DNA of 64,000 bases from Ligula intestinalis (Eukaryota; Platyhelminthes; Cestoda; Diphyllobothriidea; Diphyllobothriidae), in assembly GCA_036362985.1 (NCBI GenBank), contig JAYGXS010000010.1, positions 14,872,536 through 14,936,535 on the forward strand, in the 5' to 3' direction. Under the pieces are notes generated by a model, which was not told where the DNA came from, did not search any database, and worked only from the letters and a program-made list of their open reading frames with translations. This document shows positions 32,875-44,142 of this stretch, one piece after another (the first letter of the stretch is position 1; every line of letters starts with the position of its first letter). Both the position numbers and the translations under genes were made by a program.

Positions 32875-34760
32875 AAAAAAGCTATTTTAATCAAAATTCT
32901 TGATTTTTGTCTAGCAAATAAGCATCACATGCCTCCTACAATCTTTGGGAAGCATCTGACAAACAAATAATTGCAAAAAGTCATATTTATAAACCTAGAA
33001 GCTCTCATATCTGGCCTCCTCTTCTCGACTTTATTTGTTCTTACTTGTTTGAGCACAGCCAGGAGATCTTTATATGTAAAAGATACTCAACGTCCTAGCT
33101 GATCACGAGTGGCCTTCTTTATGACTGGAAATTGGCTCTTCAACCATCCACCTCGTACATCAATAAAATTTGAACCACACCCAAATCTTAAAACAATTGC
33201 ACTTGCGTTAAAAATCTGAAGTTCATTTTTTTCATTTTCTAAGGACGCGGCCAATACGTGCATTAATTAATAAAACTACAGACTTTCATACGCTTTCGTG
33301 TCGGAGCTCAAGTTCGCAGACGGAGTTTTCTCCAGCTAAGTATAGATTCACATGATTTGGCCCCACCAAGATTCCTGGACCCTTAATCTTTCAAAATAGT
33401 CCACTTTTCGAACGATCCACTTTAAGGAACCTAGGTCTAAGTTACACGAAATGGCTAGGCTTATCTTGCCAAGCAGCGCCAATTTCTACAATGGCTGCAC
33501 GCATCTGTGATGATTATCAATTATATCCTCACCACTAAATAAAGTTAACACGGGCTCAAATGTTTGTTCTTTTCATTCTGCAATATTGCTGTTCCCTCTT
33601 TGGTCTGATGAAGGGGTCTGTTCGCAGTAAATCTGGTAATATTCATAGACATTTTGCTCAAAAACTTTTCTCCCTTTCTGGATAGAGTATGTCTCATAAT
33701 AACTAATGTGCTTTTGTGAACATAACATTTCTGTGGGGTAGAAAACCCGAAGGTGGCCTTTGCTTCCGACTTCGCGTTACACCTAACCTTAATATCCCAA
33801 AAATTAACGCTCTCACTACTATAGACCGCCCTTATATCACAGTAACTGATTCATGATCATTTAATTACTCCTTATCTCTCCATCGGACCCTTCTCGGTCT
33901 TGTGCCCCGAAATATGCTTCCATTTGGAATAATGTGCTAGTCGAAATGATGTCGACGTTTTTATTCATCGTTTTCAGAGGCAGATCAGGTAACAGTAAAA
34001 CTTGGGAAGAAAAATCCACCTTGTCTATTGCTTTCCAATACACGCTATTTTAGGACTTTGAAAAAGGTCCTTATGGTATTTGGGGCAGATTCTTTGATAT
34101 AATTTTTTTCTAAATAAACTTTTTATATCCTCGGTAGATACAAATTTCACAGTCGCTTTTCTTCAATTTTTTGTCTCCTCATTTATCGTTGCCAAATGTT
34201 CACAACCTTGATAAATTCCTCTGTTTTACAACTCCGAGAATGGCTCCATCAGTCCAACATGAATCTTCATGCTCATGGTCTTAAAATCTCTGATGATGAC
34301 CCCTGTGGGTCTTTGCATTTCATTCACCTCGTTGGTGACATTTCGGTTATGATCTCGTGACTTCTATTATCCCCTCTTCGTTTCGGTTCTATGCTTTACG
34401 AGGATATGTCCATAGAGCTTCCCTAGTCATGCATTCCTTATGGTTGATGATTTGGCCAGGCATACGGTTACATGAACGTGAACAGTAATCGAGCTACTCT
34501 ATGCTAATTCCAACTACAAGGGGTGTTACAAACCCTAACACTTTTTACTAACAGCACGGTCCTATCTCGCACTTTCGTGGCAATTTTAACTTCTCCATAT
34601 CTCCTTGCGAACCAATTGGTCACCTACATTTTTTGTAAGAGGGGTCACGCTGGATTCTTCTCCCGATTTCAACTTGAATGGATTTTTTCACCACTGCTTC
34701 CTTCGCTTATTGCCATTTCAAAACTTTGTCAATTATTGATTTAAAAGGATTTGAAATAAT
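32875..34760 (+). mobile_element. LINE-A, heavily eroded RT and 3' UTR
   Basis: Broken frames still match LINE-A: RSSHIWPPLLDFICSYLFEH, NLGLSYTKWLGLSC, MFVLFILQYCCSLFGLMKGS and a final FEKGPYGIW-like ending near 34085, followed by the recognisable 3' UTR (34160-34750). Substitutions and indels are dense, so it is older than the other copies. The minus-strand frame at 33861-34043 and plus frame at 34523-34744 are not genes. Confidence 0.75.
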
Positions 34761-35204
34761 CTGCCTGCTGTTTGTCTGGCTACTCACACAGCGAACCAAT
34801 TGTCCGCATTGTCATTATTAAAACAGAAAACAACGTATGGCATGACAGGGTCATGTGAGCACCTCTAATATGAAATTTATTAAAAACATATACAAGGTGT
34901 CCCAAAAAAATGAAGACACATTTTAAATAATTTTTAACTTGGTGTTTAGTGTAATTTTCTTATTTCCAAAAATTTAGAAGAATTAAGGAGCATCGTTTTA
35001 TTGTTTTTTTTCACTGCAGGTTCTCAAAATGACGTCGGCTTTGATCCAGACACCACAGGCAACGCAGAGCAATGGAAGTGCACACACCATAAAACAATTC
35101 CATTTGCCGTTGGGCGCATTGGTATTCAATGAGTTCTCTTTTTCTCAATTATTTAAAATATCGTCAAAATGCAGTGAAAAAACAATAAAATGATACTTCT
35201 TAAT

Positions 35205-35410
35205 ACTTTTATATGATGAGAATAAGAATTTCTTTGGGAATTTTTCAATTTTACTTGCGTAAATTTTCGACACGGACCCACCGGTCGTCGTCAGACGTAG
35301 AAAAATTGTACAACGCACAACTAACATGGTTAAACGTTGAGAAAATCAATATTCCTCGTATGTGTGCGCCGATTGGTAGGAGCTTTGGTCCATGATCGTA
35401 GATGTCATGC
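35205..35410 (-). repeat. PLE-2 pseudo-LTR, inverted copy a
   Basis: Reverse complement of 36215-36430 at roughly 85-90% identity. It carries a stem-loop bordered by CTGACGA (minus strand, 35294-35288) and GAAA (35268-35265), hammerhead core words, with a 7-bp helix II (CGACCGG with CCG-T-GTCG, one bulge). The CTGATGA word has a T-to-C change. PLEs typically carry such ribozymes in their terminal repeats. Confidence 0.65.
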
Positions 35411-36246
35411 GCTTTCCGTATTTTGGTTGTCATCTGTGATTTGGTGCTGCGCATTTAATTAAGCTTTGAGGTAACCGTAGCTAGCGTCCAAATCAATATA
35501 CCTGTTGATGCACGCCTCGTCTGAGTGCATTACTTCTAAGAAATCACAGCTTTTTCTAGTTGGGCGACTACTAACAATCTGTGTGTTCTCCATGCGAACT
35601 TGTGGCCGGTTTCCAGTGTGTGCGTGGACACCTGGGATAAAGGGTAATGATTTCTGACCGCAGATTGATGTTTTTTATGCGGGTTGAGACGCATTTCCCA
35701 CATTGGCCACAATAAACTGCATCACAACTGGAACATGGGATCTGGTAGACAACCCCTTTTTTTTAAGGTAGCCAACTCTGTCCTTAGGGTGTACAAGCTG
35801 TGAACGTAAGATGGTTGCGGGAAGGTGTGCCACTTGTAACTGGTGCTTTTTGAGGTGTCTTTTGACAAGCTCAGATACATTCTTCATGCATCGGAGGGAA
35901 AACCAGGTTAGTGTTTTCGGTACCTCGTTGGTCGTACCAGTTGAAATGCCTTGTTCATTTCTTTTGAATTCTTGTTTTTTTATGCATTGTAGCAAAAAAT
36001 TTTGTGGATATCCGTTTTTGGAGAGTAATTGAAAAGATATTTCATTTCATCCTGGTAAGTTTTTTCATCAGAACAGTGAGTTTTGGCTCGGTTAAGGAGG
36101 CTGTAGACGGAGCATCTTTTGTGAGAGATGGGGTGGTTGCTCATAAAGTGTAGGATAACTTCTGAATATCTTTCTTTGCAGTAAACAGATGTGCAGAGTG
36201 ATCCATTAGTAGTTCGATGTACATGATGCATGACATCTACGAGCAC
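35411..36246 (-). pseudogene. PLE-2 RT C-terminus and GIY-YIG endonuclease remnant
   Basis: The minus-strand reading of 36246-35980 (LHFMSNHPISHKRCSVYSLL, NRAKTHCSDEKTYQDEMKYL) matches the end of the Penelope RT. The next frame, 35995-35675, runs into the endonuclease: HPKDRVGYLKKKGL, then broken pieces with NTQIVSSRPTRKSCDFLEVM and ACINRYIDLDASY, in which the Glu of FLE is the catalytic acid of the GIY-YIG nuclease. PLEs use this nuclease for integration. The RT fingers and palm are missing and stops are frequent. Confidence 0.75.
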
Positions 36247-36430
36247 GGACCAAAGCTCCTACCAATCGGCGCACACATACGAGGAATATTGATTGTCTCA
36301 ACGTTTAAACGTGTGAGTTGTTCGTTGCACAATTTTTCTACGTCTGATGACGACCGGTGGGTTCGTTTCAAAAATTTACGTAATAAAAATGAAAGTTCCA
36401 AAAGAAATTCTGATTTTCATAATTAATATA
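36215..36430 (+). repeat. PLE-2 pseudo-LTR, inverted copy b
   Basis: Pairs in inverse orientation with 35205-35410. Here CTGATGA is intact (36344-36350), with the same helix II sequence, but the GAAA word is changed to AAAA. Each copy therefore has a different broken half of the hammerhead core. It slightly overlaps the start of the RT remnant on the other strand. Confidence 0.65.
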
Positions 36431-36544
36431 TTCGGAAGCAAATATTTCAATACTTTTATATTTTTTGAAATAATAAAATTATGATAAACATCAAGGTTAC
36501 ATTTCTTCAAAATGTGCATACATTTTTTGGGACACCCTGTATTT

Positions 36545-38870
36545 ATTTACATGACAGAAAAGAGGGGACCAGCCAAACATATGGAAGGCAGATTTCAATT
36601 CAATGAAGAATGCACTATCGACCGTGAATTGGGACTGCCTACTCAAGGGGGATCCGGAGGAGGATTGGAGATCACTCAAAAGGGTTGCATTAGATCTGCT
36701 TAAGCGCTTTTGTCCGGTCAAGGTACACAAGACGACTAGTCGTCCTGCCTGGTTGACGAGAGACCTTAACAGGCAACTGAAGAAGAATAGGAAATGGAAG
36801 TTATTCAGGAAAACTGGGTCGCCAGTACACCTCGAGGAATTCCGACGCCAAAGAAATGCAGTAAAAAATCAATTCGCCAGGCCAGGAAAAACTATGAATC
36901 AAGAATCCTCCAACAGGCCGAAGAAAAGCCCAAAATTCTATTCCGCTACATTAACAGTAGATTAAAAAACAAGGATCCTGTCGCAGTACTTAAGAATGAT
37001 GATGGCGGAGAAGTCGTTGAGAATGACGAGAAAGCTGAGTACTGTAGCCGGTACTTTGCCTCGGTATTCACTAGGGAACCGAGCTTCATTTTGATAATGC
37101 CAACAGCGCTGTTGTAAACGCTGGTCCGGCAATTCATTCTCTACTATTTCAAACATCTGTAGTTGAGAGGGAGCTGCAGAGCCTCAAAGAAGCAAAATCA
37201 TCCGGTCCAGACAATATTCCAGCCAAGTTCTTGAAAGAATTGGCAAGCGAACTCTCAGAGCCCCTAGCACATATCTTTCTTTCTTCATTTGAACTAGGAA
37301 AACTGCCATCTGAATGGAAAATGGCAAATATTTACCCGATATACAAGGGCGGAGCCTGAACGAAGGTTAACAATTACCGGCCCGTCAGCCTTACTTGCAT
37401 TTGCTGTAAGGTGATGGAAACGATAATTAAGAAGACGACAATGGAGTTCTTGGAGGTGAACAATCTACTGTCCGGGCTCCAACACGGCTTCAGAAAGAAC
37501 CATTCTTGACTTTCCAGCCTTCTACTCTCCACTGAGCAGTGGACTCGCGCACTAGATGAAGATGGTAATGTTGACGTCATCTATACGGACTTCAAGAAGG
37601 CATTCGACAGCCTCCCACATAAGCGTCTAATGTATAAATTGTCAGAAATTGGCATAAGAGGAAACCTGCTGGCATGGATCACAGATTTTCTCAGAGGGCG
37701 ATCGCAAACTGTGTGCATCGGTGACTCAAAGTCAAGCCCTACATATGTTCTGTGTGGCGTCCCCCAAGGCTCTGTCTTAGAGCCACTGCTCTTCCTTATC
37801 TATATCAACGACTGTGTCAACGACCTGGGTTGCAGTGCTATCATGTTTGCCGACAACGTCAAACTCTGGAGAGCCATCAGGTCTGACGCCAATAGGAAAG
37901 CGCTTCAAGAGAGTCTTAATCGACTTAGCTGCTGGTCTGCTCCTTGGCTTTTAAAATTCAACATTAGTAAGTGTGTGGTTTTAAGACTCCGTACTAGAAG
38001 GACTGATGAGGAGAACGATTCCTTCCAATACCTCCTCGATGGGCACCCGCTTTCAAATGTGAACGAACAAAAGGATCTCGGTGTTCTAATAAATTCCTCA
38101 CTTAAACCATCTACTCAGTGTGTAAAGGCAGCTAAACGCGCGACACAGGTGCTGTTTGCGATAAGGCGGGGATTCGTAAACATTGACAAAGAGCTCTTCA
38201 GGAAAACCTACGGAGCGTTTGTTCGGTCCCACTTGGAGTATGCTGTCCAGGCCTGGCGTCCGTGGTTCAAGAAAGATTACCTGCACCTGGAACGAGTGCA
38301 GGCAAGGGCTACGAAGATGGTCAAGAATCTTGGTCATCTGCCTTATGAAGACAGACTTACCGAACTTGATCTTTTCCCTCTCAATTATAGGCAACTCCGC
38401 GGGGACCTCATACAAACCTACCGAATTGTTAGAGGCCAAGACTATGCCCTAGAATTTGATGATTTCTTCGAATTGGCTCGGACTGACCATCTGCGAGGTC
38501 ATCCTTTTTAACTACAGAGGAAACCGGCCCGTATCGACGTTCGCCGAAACGCCTTCTCGCAGAGGGTCATTGGAGCGTGGAACGGACTCCCGGAAGATGT
38601 GGTACTCTCAGATACTGTTGACATTTTTAAACACAAACTTGATTCTCATTTGATGAGAAACTGTGGCAGATATAATGAACAACGTGTCAGTAACAGCACC
38701 TTGCAACTGGCTCACACTTATCGCTGATGTTAAGCCTACATTTGTACATTTGTATCACGTACTATTGTTACGGTGGACCTATTATGCGATTTTGGTTATA
38801 AATAGGGAGCTCAAGGGCGAAAGCCTTCTTCCCTTAATAAAGTGACTTAAAGTGACTTACATAGATAAAC
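36545..38870 (+). mobile_element. LINE-D, 5'-truncated copy
   Basis: Begins in the linker (ALSTVNWDCLLKGDPEEDWR, SRPAWLTRDLNRQLKKNRKW), continues through RT, and ends with the 3' UTR hairpin (38816-38825) and a GTGACTTAAAGTGACTTAC tail. The endonuclease is absent. It is the better-preserved RT of the LINE-D copies, with only isolated stops and one or two shifts. Confidence 0.85.
37117..38511 (+). pseudogene. LINE-D reverse transcriptase with FADN box
   Basis: One frame covers most of the RT: LKEAKSSGPDNIPAKFLKEL, VNNYRPVSLTCICCKVMETI, SGLQHGFRKNHS, VDVIYTDFKKAFDSLPHKRL (motif A), LCGVPQGSVLEPLLFLIYIND (motif B) and IMFADNVKLWR. The second catalytic Asp is Asn (37846-37857). TGA codons at 37357 and 37507 interrupt it. 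The open section from 37630 holds 293 codons with the C-terminal VRSHLEYAVQAWRPWFKKDY and LFPLNYRQLRGDLIQTYRIV. The upstream section (36603-37117) is in other frames. Confidence 0.85.
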
Positions 38871-39431
38871 ATCCATCAAAGGAGGACCAATTTAGTAAAT
38901 AGAAAAACAATGCACGTCATGCAGTTTTAGATGTCGCCCAAAGGCTCACGGTGAGGCCTGCATGATACGCAGCAACTGCTGCTCTCTTTATCGCTCGTCA
39001 AAAATAATTCAATTTAGTAGGATTGTGTTATGGGGTCGTGTGAGTGCGCGTGTAGCGCGCCCAACTCCAAGACGTGAGAGTAGTGATAGGGGAAAGTATG
39101 GGTGGGGCATATCAGGGGAAAAGGGATGAAATAATTTTAAAAACTAAGAAAATTACGTAGGAACGCCTAAATTTGTTTTACTGAACTAAAAATTGGCTAA
39201 AAAATTGGTATTTTGAGTAATAAAAGGGGAAAAAGCAGCGTGGAAACCAAGAAAATCAAGCCGCGAAAAGTACTTGGAGGGAAAATATTCAAGGAATTGA
39301 ATATATGGTCTCAAGGACACGCAAAGCCGAGCCGCTGCGCTGGCGACCAATGAAATACCAGCAAAATATGCGTAAAGTAGGAAGCCAGACAGGCATATGG
39401 GGAATGACCAGGTAAGTGCTGTATCTCCTTA
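38871..39431. other. No gene recognised
   Basis: Follows the LINE-D tail. It includes a small GC-rich palindromic spot (GCGCGTGTAGCGCGC, near 39050) and AT-rich flanks. No coding or element motif seen. Confidence 0.4.
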
Positions 39432-39915
39432 ATGAAGTGCATGTTAATAACTGAAATTAGTGGAAAAGATTTAATTAAATTGTTCCTTGAAATTGCTGAT
39501 AAAATTAATTGTATGTTTCACAGTAAGGAACATGAACGGGCGCGCAAATTAAGAACATCGGGCTGGTTTTCTGCCTTTTCTAGCAGTAAGGCGTGGACGC
39601 TATCCAGAGAAGCCAATTTTGCAACGGTCGGCAGCCATACAGACATATCTGGAGCTATCAGGTATGATCCCAAATGGGCCTGCGGTAAGCTCGTTTAGTG
39701 AGCAAGTAGCCTGCCATTGTAATCGCAGGTCTAGGCAGAAAGATACTGAGTACGCAACCAAAGCAAATATTATGAGCTTTTTTACCTTCCAACACAGCTT
39801 TGGAAGTACGCAAACCACGAAAGCCAATTTTCTGACAGAATCCTCGTCCAATACATCACCGAACAGCCCACAGCAGGCACAGCCTTGCCTGATAGTTAAC
39901 CGACAAAGAAGGTAA
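39432..39915 (+). other. Two overlapping unrecognised frames
   Basis: Frames 39432-39698 (88 codons) and 39619-39915 (98 codons) are the only long ones in this stretch. The second is Ser/Thr/Gln-rich and contains KANIMSFFTF, which resembles a PCNA-interacting (PIP-like, I-x-x-F-F) motif, but such short motifs occur by chance. The first is followed within its frame by a GTAAG-like donor. They may be exon remnants or noise. No function is proposed. Confidence 0.2.
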
Positions 39916-40169
39916 GCCGAAAGACGTCTGGGTGTGCAGGAATAGAATAGAAGGGGGAAAATTGTGGGGCGAAAGGGGAGAGGGGCAAGAAGACGACCCA
40001 TCCAGCTAAAGCTAAAAAAGTTAGTCGTAAGCTATCTCAAAAGCTATACAAAGTTCATTCCGAACTTCCAACAGAAAACCTTGCAGCATTTCGAGAATCT
40101 GGAAAGCTGCCGGCAGGGAGCATCGACCAGCCAGGCGGATGCGATGACAGCTGAAAATTTTTAACACGC

Positions 40170-40790
40170 TCAAGGGTGAAAAACCCTTGTGGACTACGAC
40201 CGCCTGGATGCACAATGCAACGACGAGGCTTTCCGGCGCCAGCTGTATGTTAAAAAACATTACTAACATAGGCATATCAGATTGACCACCTTAGAGACCT
40301 CGGAGGGTCCAACATCAAAGTCTTCGCAGACAGAATATTTAGAAATTTGTTCTGAGACAAGATAACCGCCGAGGTCCTCTTCAGCGGTGGCTGGGATGAT
40401 AACCCAAAGCGGCGCTGTACCAAGTCAAAGATTTACGCTGTTGTTGCTTGAATGTTTCATACAAAACTCTTTCATCTTCTTCTGTCGCAGACGTTGCAAG
40501 GGACTGGTGCCGACTGCATAGTTTTGAATACATTTTCTACTGTTTTCTTCCACCATTTAAACACCGGCCACGCTTCCATTACCCTTTTCGGTACTAAGTA
40601 GATTATATGAACTTTTACTCCAGTCCCTATTTGTACATAGCCCTTAGATTACTTTTTACGTTTTCGAATACCTCTACCGTTTGGTATCGATATTTTTTGA
40701 CATAATACATTATTCTATCATTTACATGTCTCCAAAAAAGTGCTCTTCTACTGCGTTTCAAATTGAGGGTTTTTTGAGAGGAATAGGGTA
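40170..40790. other. No gene recognised
   Basis: Mixed sequence, AT-rich to the right. No element motif or sustained frame. The segment 40810-40930 contains three near-repeats of 'TTGTAGAGTTG(G)AATCG', a short local repeat just ahead of the Merlin remnant. Confidence 0.4.
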
Positions 40791-41069
40791 ACCCCTGCTC
40801 GGATGAAACTTATAACTCTACATTGTAGAGCAATTGTAGAGTTGGAATCGTACACTACATTGTGTGCATTTTGAGCTGGAATCGAACTCTAAATTTGTAG
40901 AGTTGTCGAGCTGGAATCGGATTCATGTCAAATCCGATTTGCTAATAGGGTTTCGGTCCACCTTGGTTAGTAAGCTTGGCCTACGTGGGGCGGAGTATTT
41001 AAGGATGAGTCTAAAAGTGCACACGTTTTATACTTTAGCCCGGACCACAGGTCACCGAGGTCCCTACGA

Positions 41070-41978
41070 TTGAACCAACCAAAACCAGACCATAGGCTTC
41101 TGAAAACCATCAATTCCACCAAACTGGTGCCCTACCTCCGCAGAAAAAGTCTCCTATCAACGGACTTACGATGCTCTTGCGGCGGACGAGTGTCCCTGCA
41201 GAAGTATGCGCAGAACGGAGACGGACTAATCTTCAGGTGCGCTCTGTGCGGACGAATTCCATATTTTATCGAAGCCGGTAAACGTTGCATAAGCTAGCAA
41301 ATATGTGCCTGGCGTTTGATGTCGGCAGAACGGTACAGGAAGCGAGAGCTGTCTGTGGAGTATCCCTAAACCCGGCCGTAAACTGGTTTGCAATTTGTAG
41401 GAACGTCTGTTCCAACACCCTGAACAGGGTAGCTTCGTCCATCGGTGGACCCGGCATTCAAGTGCAGGTGGACGAGTCGATGATTACACACAGTAAGTAC
41501 AAACGAGGGCAAAAAGTGCAGTAATTGTGGGTAATCGGTATGAACGACACTGTCAAGAGAAGGGCAGTGTGCGAACAACTGAGCAGCCGCTCTGCGCCGT
41601 CCCACTGCAGTGTCATAGGCCGGAGAGTGAAGCACGGCAGTAAAATCGTGACACTGCTGGAGCAGCTGTAGTAAGCTGAAGAAAATGGGTTATTCGCATT
41701 ACACGGTAAACCACACTGAGAACTTTGTGGACCCAATTACGGGCAAGCACACGCAAGCCATTAAGGCGTTTTGGAGTCGACTTAAACGGGGTCTGCGCCT
41801 AAGTGGACCTATTCTAGGAAGGTTCGTTTGGGCACTCGTTGAGAAAATCCAATACCGAATGTGGTTTGCCTTCCGAATGAATAAAGTGCCGGAAACTTGG
41901 GATAATTTCTGCAGACACATAGCTCACCTGGACCCCGTGAATATGAGGGAAGGCATATTTTTTTCCTACGGCACCTAA
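41070..41978 (+). pseudogene. Merlin-superfamily transposase, broken
   Basis: The N-terminal frame (41070-41297) has a zinc-ribbon pattern (LRCSCGG...FRCALCGR). The next frame has VQVDESMITHSKYKRG, the first catalytic Asp of the ISXO2/IS1595-type DDE domain. Then come MGYSHYTVNHTENFVDPITG and HTQAIKAFWSRLKRGLR, the conserved VNHSENFVDP and Glu regions of Merlin. The second Asp position reads His (41652-41654, HCWSS) and the Glu of the 'IE' box reads Lys. Frameshifts near 41290 and 41650 and stops complete the loss. Merlin elements are known in schistosomes. No terminal repeats could be identified. Confidence 0.75.
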
Positions 41979-43025
41979 CCATTACCCAACAGAAGCGAAA
42001 CTGCGCACCCAAAAACGACTGGTAAACAAAAACCTCAATCCGGATGCTTGCTGCCTCCTGCGGTTAGAGGAAATGGAGGACATGAACATGCAGGTAGATG
42101 GCGGAAATGAAAGCGCGAAAATTGGGACAGCTGGAAAAATTTGCTAAGTCTGTAAAAGTAAGCCTTCTTTAATTTTGAGAGTAGGTGGTTATTCTAGGTT
42201 AGGACAAATCCAGACCCCTAGAGACTACCTCACGAATTGCCTATATTCAATGCCGATTTACGGCTCGTCACTCTGCCGGGTGTGACTGCATTGGCCTCAA
42301 TCTGCATTTAAAGATATTCTTACTGACATGCAAAACGCAATGTGCACTGTTGTGCTGCTTCGTAAAGAATGCAGTCTCTTGAGCAGTCACTGAATTTGGA
42401 CTTTTGCCCCTTCCCTCTTCACCCTCTTGCTTGTGGCAATTTGCTGTAATTGGTTTAAGTTCCTCACGAATAATTGATGTTCACAAGTAGCTTTGGCACA
42501 GGGTTCCAGGTTTGACTAAAAAAAGACAAAAGATCAATTGCTTTACTAAGCTACGCTCTTAAATATTCATCGGAAATTAAAATATATGTGAGAAGAAGCA
42601 GCTGTTCGATGACAAAAAAACAAATTCAATACCTAAAAAAATATAGAATTGCATGCCTTTGTGTATGATTGGCTACAGTCGCATAGGCTTGCGAGATAGG
42701 GACTCGGAAGAAGTTGTAAAATAGGTCTCATGGCAATCGACAACATGTATCTTGTAATATTAAGATTATATTAAACACAAACATTTTTCCGCATTGATAG
42801 TTAAATTATTTACAGATTCGTCTTTCAAAATCTAATATTAAAAATTTTTTCAGTGCTTTCATGTGGTAAAAAACCACACCTCTGGGTCTGTGAAATTCCA
42901 AGCGCCATGAACATGTAAACTTTGCAAGTTTAACCTGATTCTTTTACTACATTTATTTAATTGCCTTAATTTATAACAACCTTTTAAATTATCCAACCAA
43001 GGACCAGTTGGTCGTTATTTTGGTA
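41979..43025. other. No gene recognised; upstream flank of the DENND5-like gene
   Basis: About 1 kb, increasingly AT-rich, with no element motif. It lies directly upstream of the first coding exon of the DENND5-like gene, so promoter and 5' UTR sequence should be in or near it. An in-frame stop (TAG, 43026-43028) lies upstream of the start codon. I cannot place a transcription start. Confidence 0.4.
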
Positions 43026-43082
43026 TAGGATGAGATTTATCAGTGTTTGCCAGGCAGTTTGACTAACCATCAATATTGGAAG

Positions 43083-43155
43083 ATGGCTTCTTTGGTGGAC
43101 TACTTTTTCATCGCTGGTTTGGATACCGAAATGGAACTTGAGCCCCATTTTCCGA
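43083..43155 (+). CDS. DENND5: DENND5-like gene, first coding exon
   Basis: ATG at 43083 opens MASLVDYFFIAGLDTEMELE, which closely parallels the conserved N-terminus of DENND5 proteins (F-x-D-Y-F-V-I-x-G-L-D-x-E-x-x-L-E-P). An in-frame TAG at 43026 supports the start. The exon ends at a GTAAAA donor (43156), leaving one base (phase 1). That base joins the next exon at 45109, which starts in the matching phase. DENND5 (Rab6IP1) proteins bind Rab6 and act as exchange factors for Rab GTPases (Rab39) at the Golgi and endosomes. The length fits a short first exon, and the rest of the gene lies downstream. This is the only convincing host gene in the window. Confidence 0.7.
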
Positions 43156-44039
43156 GTAAAAAACGAATGATATTTGTCATATTTATGAATATGTTTTAAA
43201 CTCATCAAATATTCTAAGTATTCTGTCTTTATTTCAATCTGATTTTTGTCTTTTTATGGACTGATATGTGTTAAGTGCTCGGATGTCAATGCCGGTCATT
43301 TACCGTTTGCGAATATAATCGCGCGAAACAGAAATGATCGTTTCATTTCAGTTCAGGTCTTTTAAGTAGTAGGCTTATGCATTTGGGCTCCCTACTGATG
43401 GCTGTGTGACCATCATGTACGCATACCCTAATAGCAGATCCAATTTGACACGAATCCGATTCCATATATGGTACAGTTCAAATAATCTAACTGACAATTA
43501 ATGGTTAAAACGCGCGTTATTCCCTGAAAGCAATGCCATAAGTCCAAAGGTTGTAGTGTTTCTAGGCCAGTTGTTTGTCCGGCGCTGAATGGCCATATAC
43601 GTGGGCAGAAAATTGGCCTAAAAAACTAAGATCTTTGGATTTTGGATATTGCTATGAGCGCTATAATAACCAAAACTTTATAGTCATCTTTTTTCTTAAT
43701 TGAGCGGCAACATTTGGAGTAGCTGTGAGGAAAATACTAGCATTATTATGTGCGGACACTAGACCTTTGCTCATTAGTTATAGAATTTTACCGAAGTTTA
43801 CTAATGTACTCGATTTCCAGAGTAACAGGAGTAGAAGGAATCAAGCCGATGTTCACATGCTGTTTCCCTGACTTATAAGGTATCTGGACAGTATGCAAAG
43901 CGTTATTCCCTTTTATTCCAGTAGCAAATACAGACACAATCACTGTAAATTTAATTTAAACTGAAATTGGTGTAATAGTCTTTAAAGAGTTACGACAAAT
44001 ATGTACGCGCATCTCATTTAACCTAACTTCTGTGTTTTA

Positions 44040-44142
44040 AAGTCACTCGGCTATGCCGATGCATTTTTGAAATCCTATGTACCAAGAGGGAGTTCAAAGG
44101 CGTTTGCCTGGATTTCCTTGGATAAATTTGACTTGACTTGAA
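44040..44142 (+). mobile_element. LINE-D 3' terminal remnant
   Basis: Matches the last about 60 bp of LINE-D: GGGAGTTCAAAGGCGTTTGCCT with the same hairpin (GGC/GCC at 44099-44108, loop GTTT instead of GAAA), ending in TGACTTGACTTG. No coding part remains. Confidence 0.55.

Larger units (their letters stand above)
34893..36539. mobile_element. TIR DNA transposon shell (Tc1/mariner-type ends)
   Basis: The left end reads CAAGGTGTCCCAAAAAAATG and the right end, in reverse complement, CAGGGTGTCCCAAAAAATGT; similarity continues for about 35 bp (both reach CACATTTT). TA dinucleotides flank both ends (34891-34892, 36540-36541), the usual target duplication of the Tc1/mariner superfamily. No transposase is readable in the 312 bp inside the left end or the 110 bp inside the right end. 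The middle is occupied by a PLE fragment. It was probably a short non-autonomous element into which a PLE inserted. Confidence 0.7.

Noticed and set aside
34290..34320. CTGATGATGACCCCTGTGGG as another hammerhead
   Set aside because: The GAAA word and cleavage site are missing, and other LINE-A 3' UTR copies do not conserve it.
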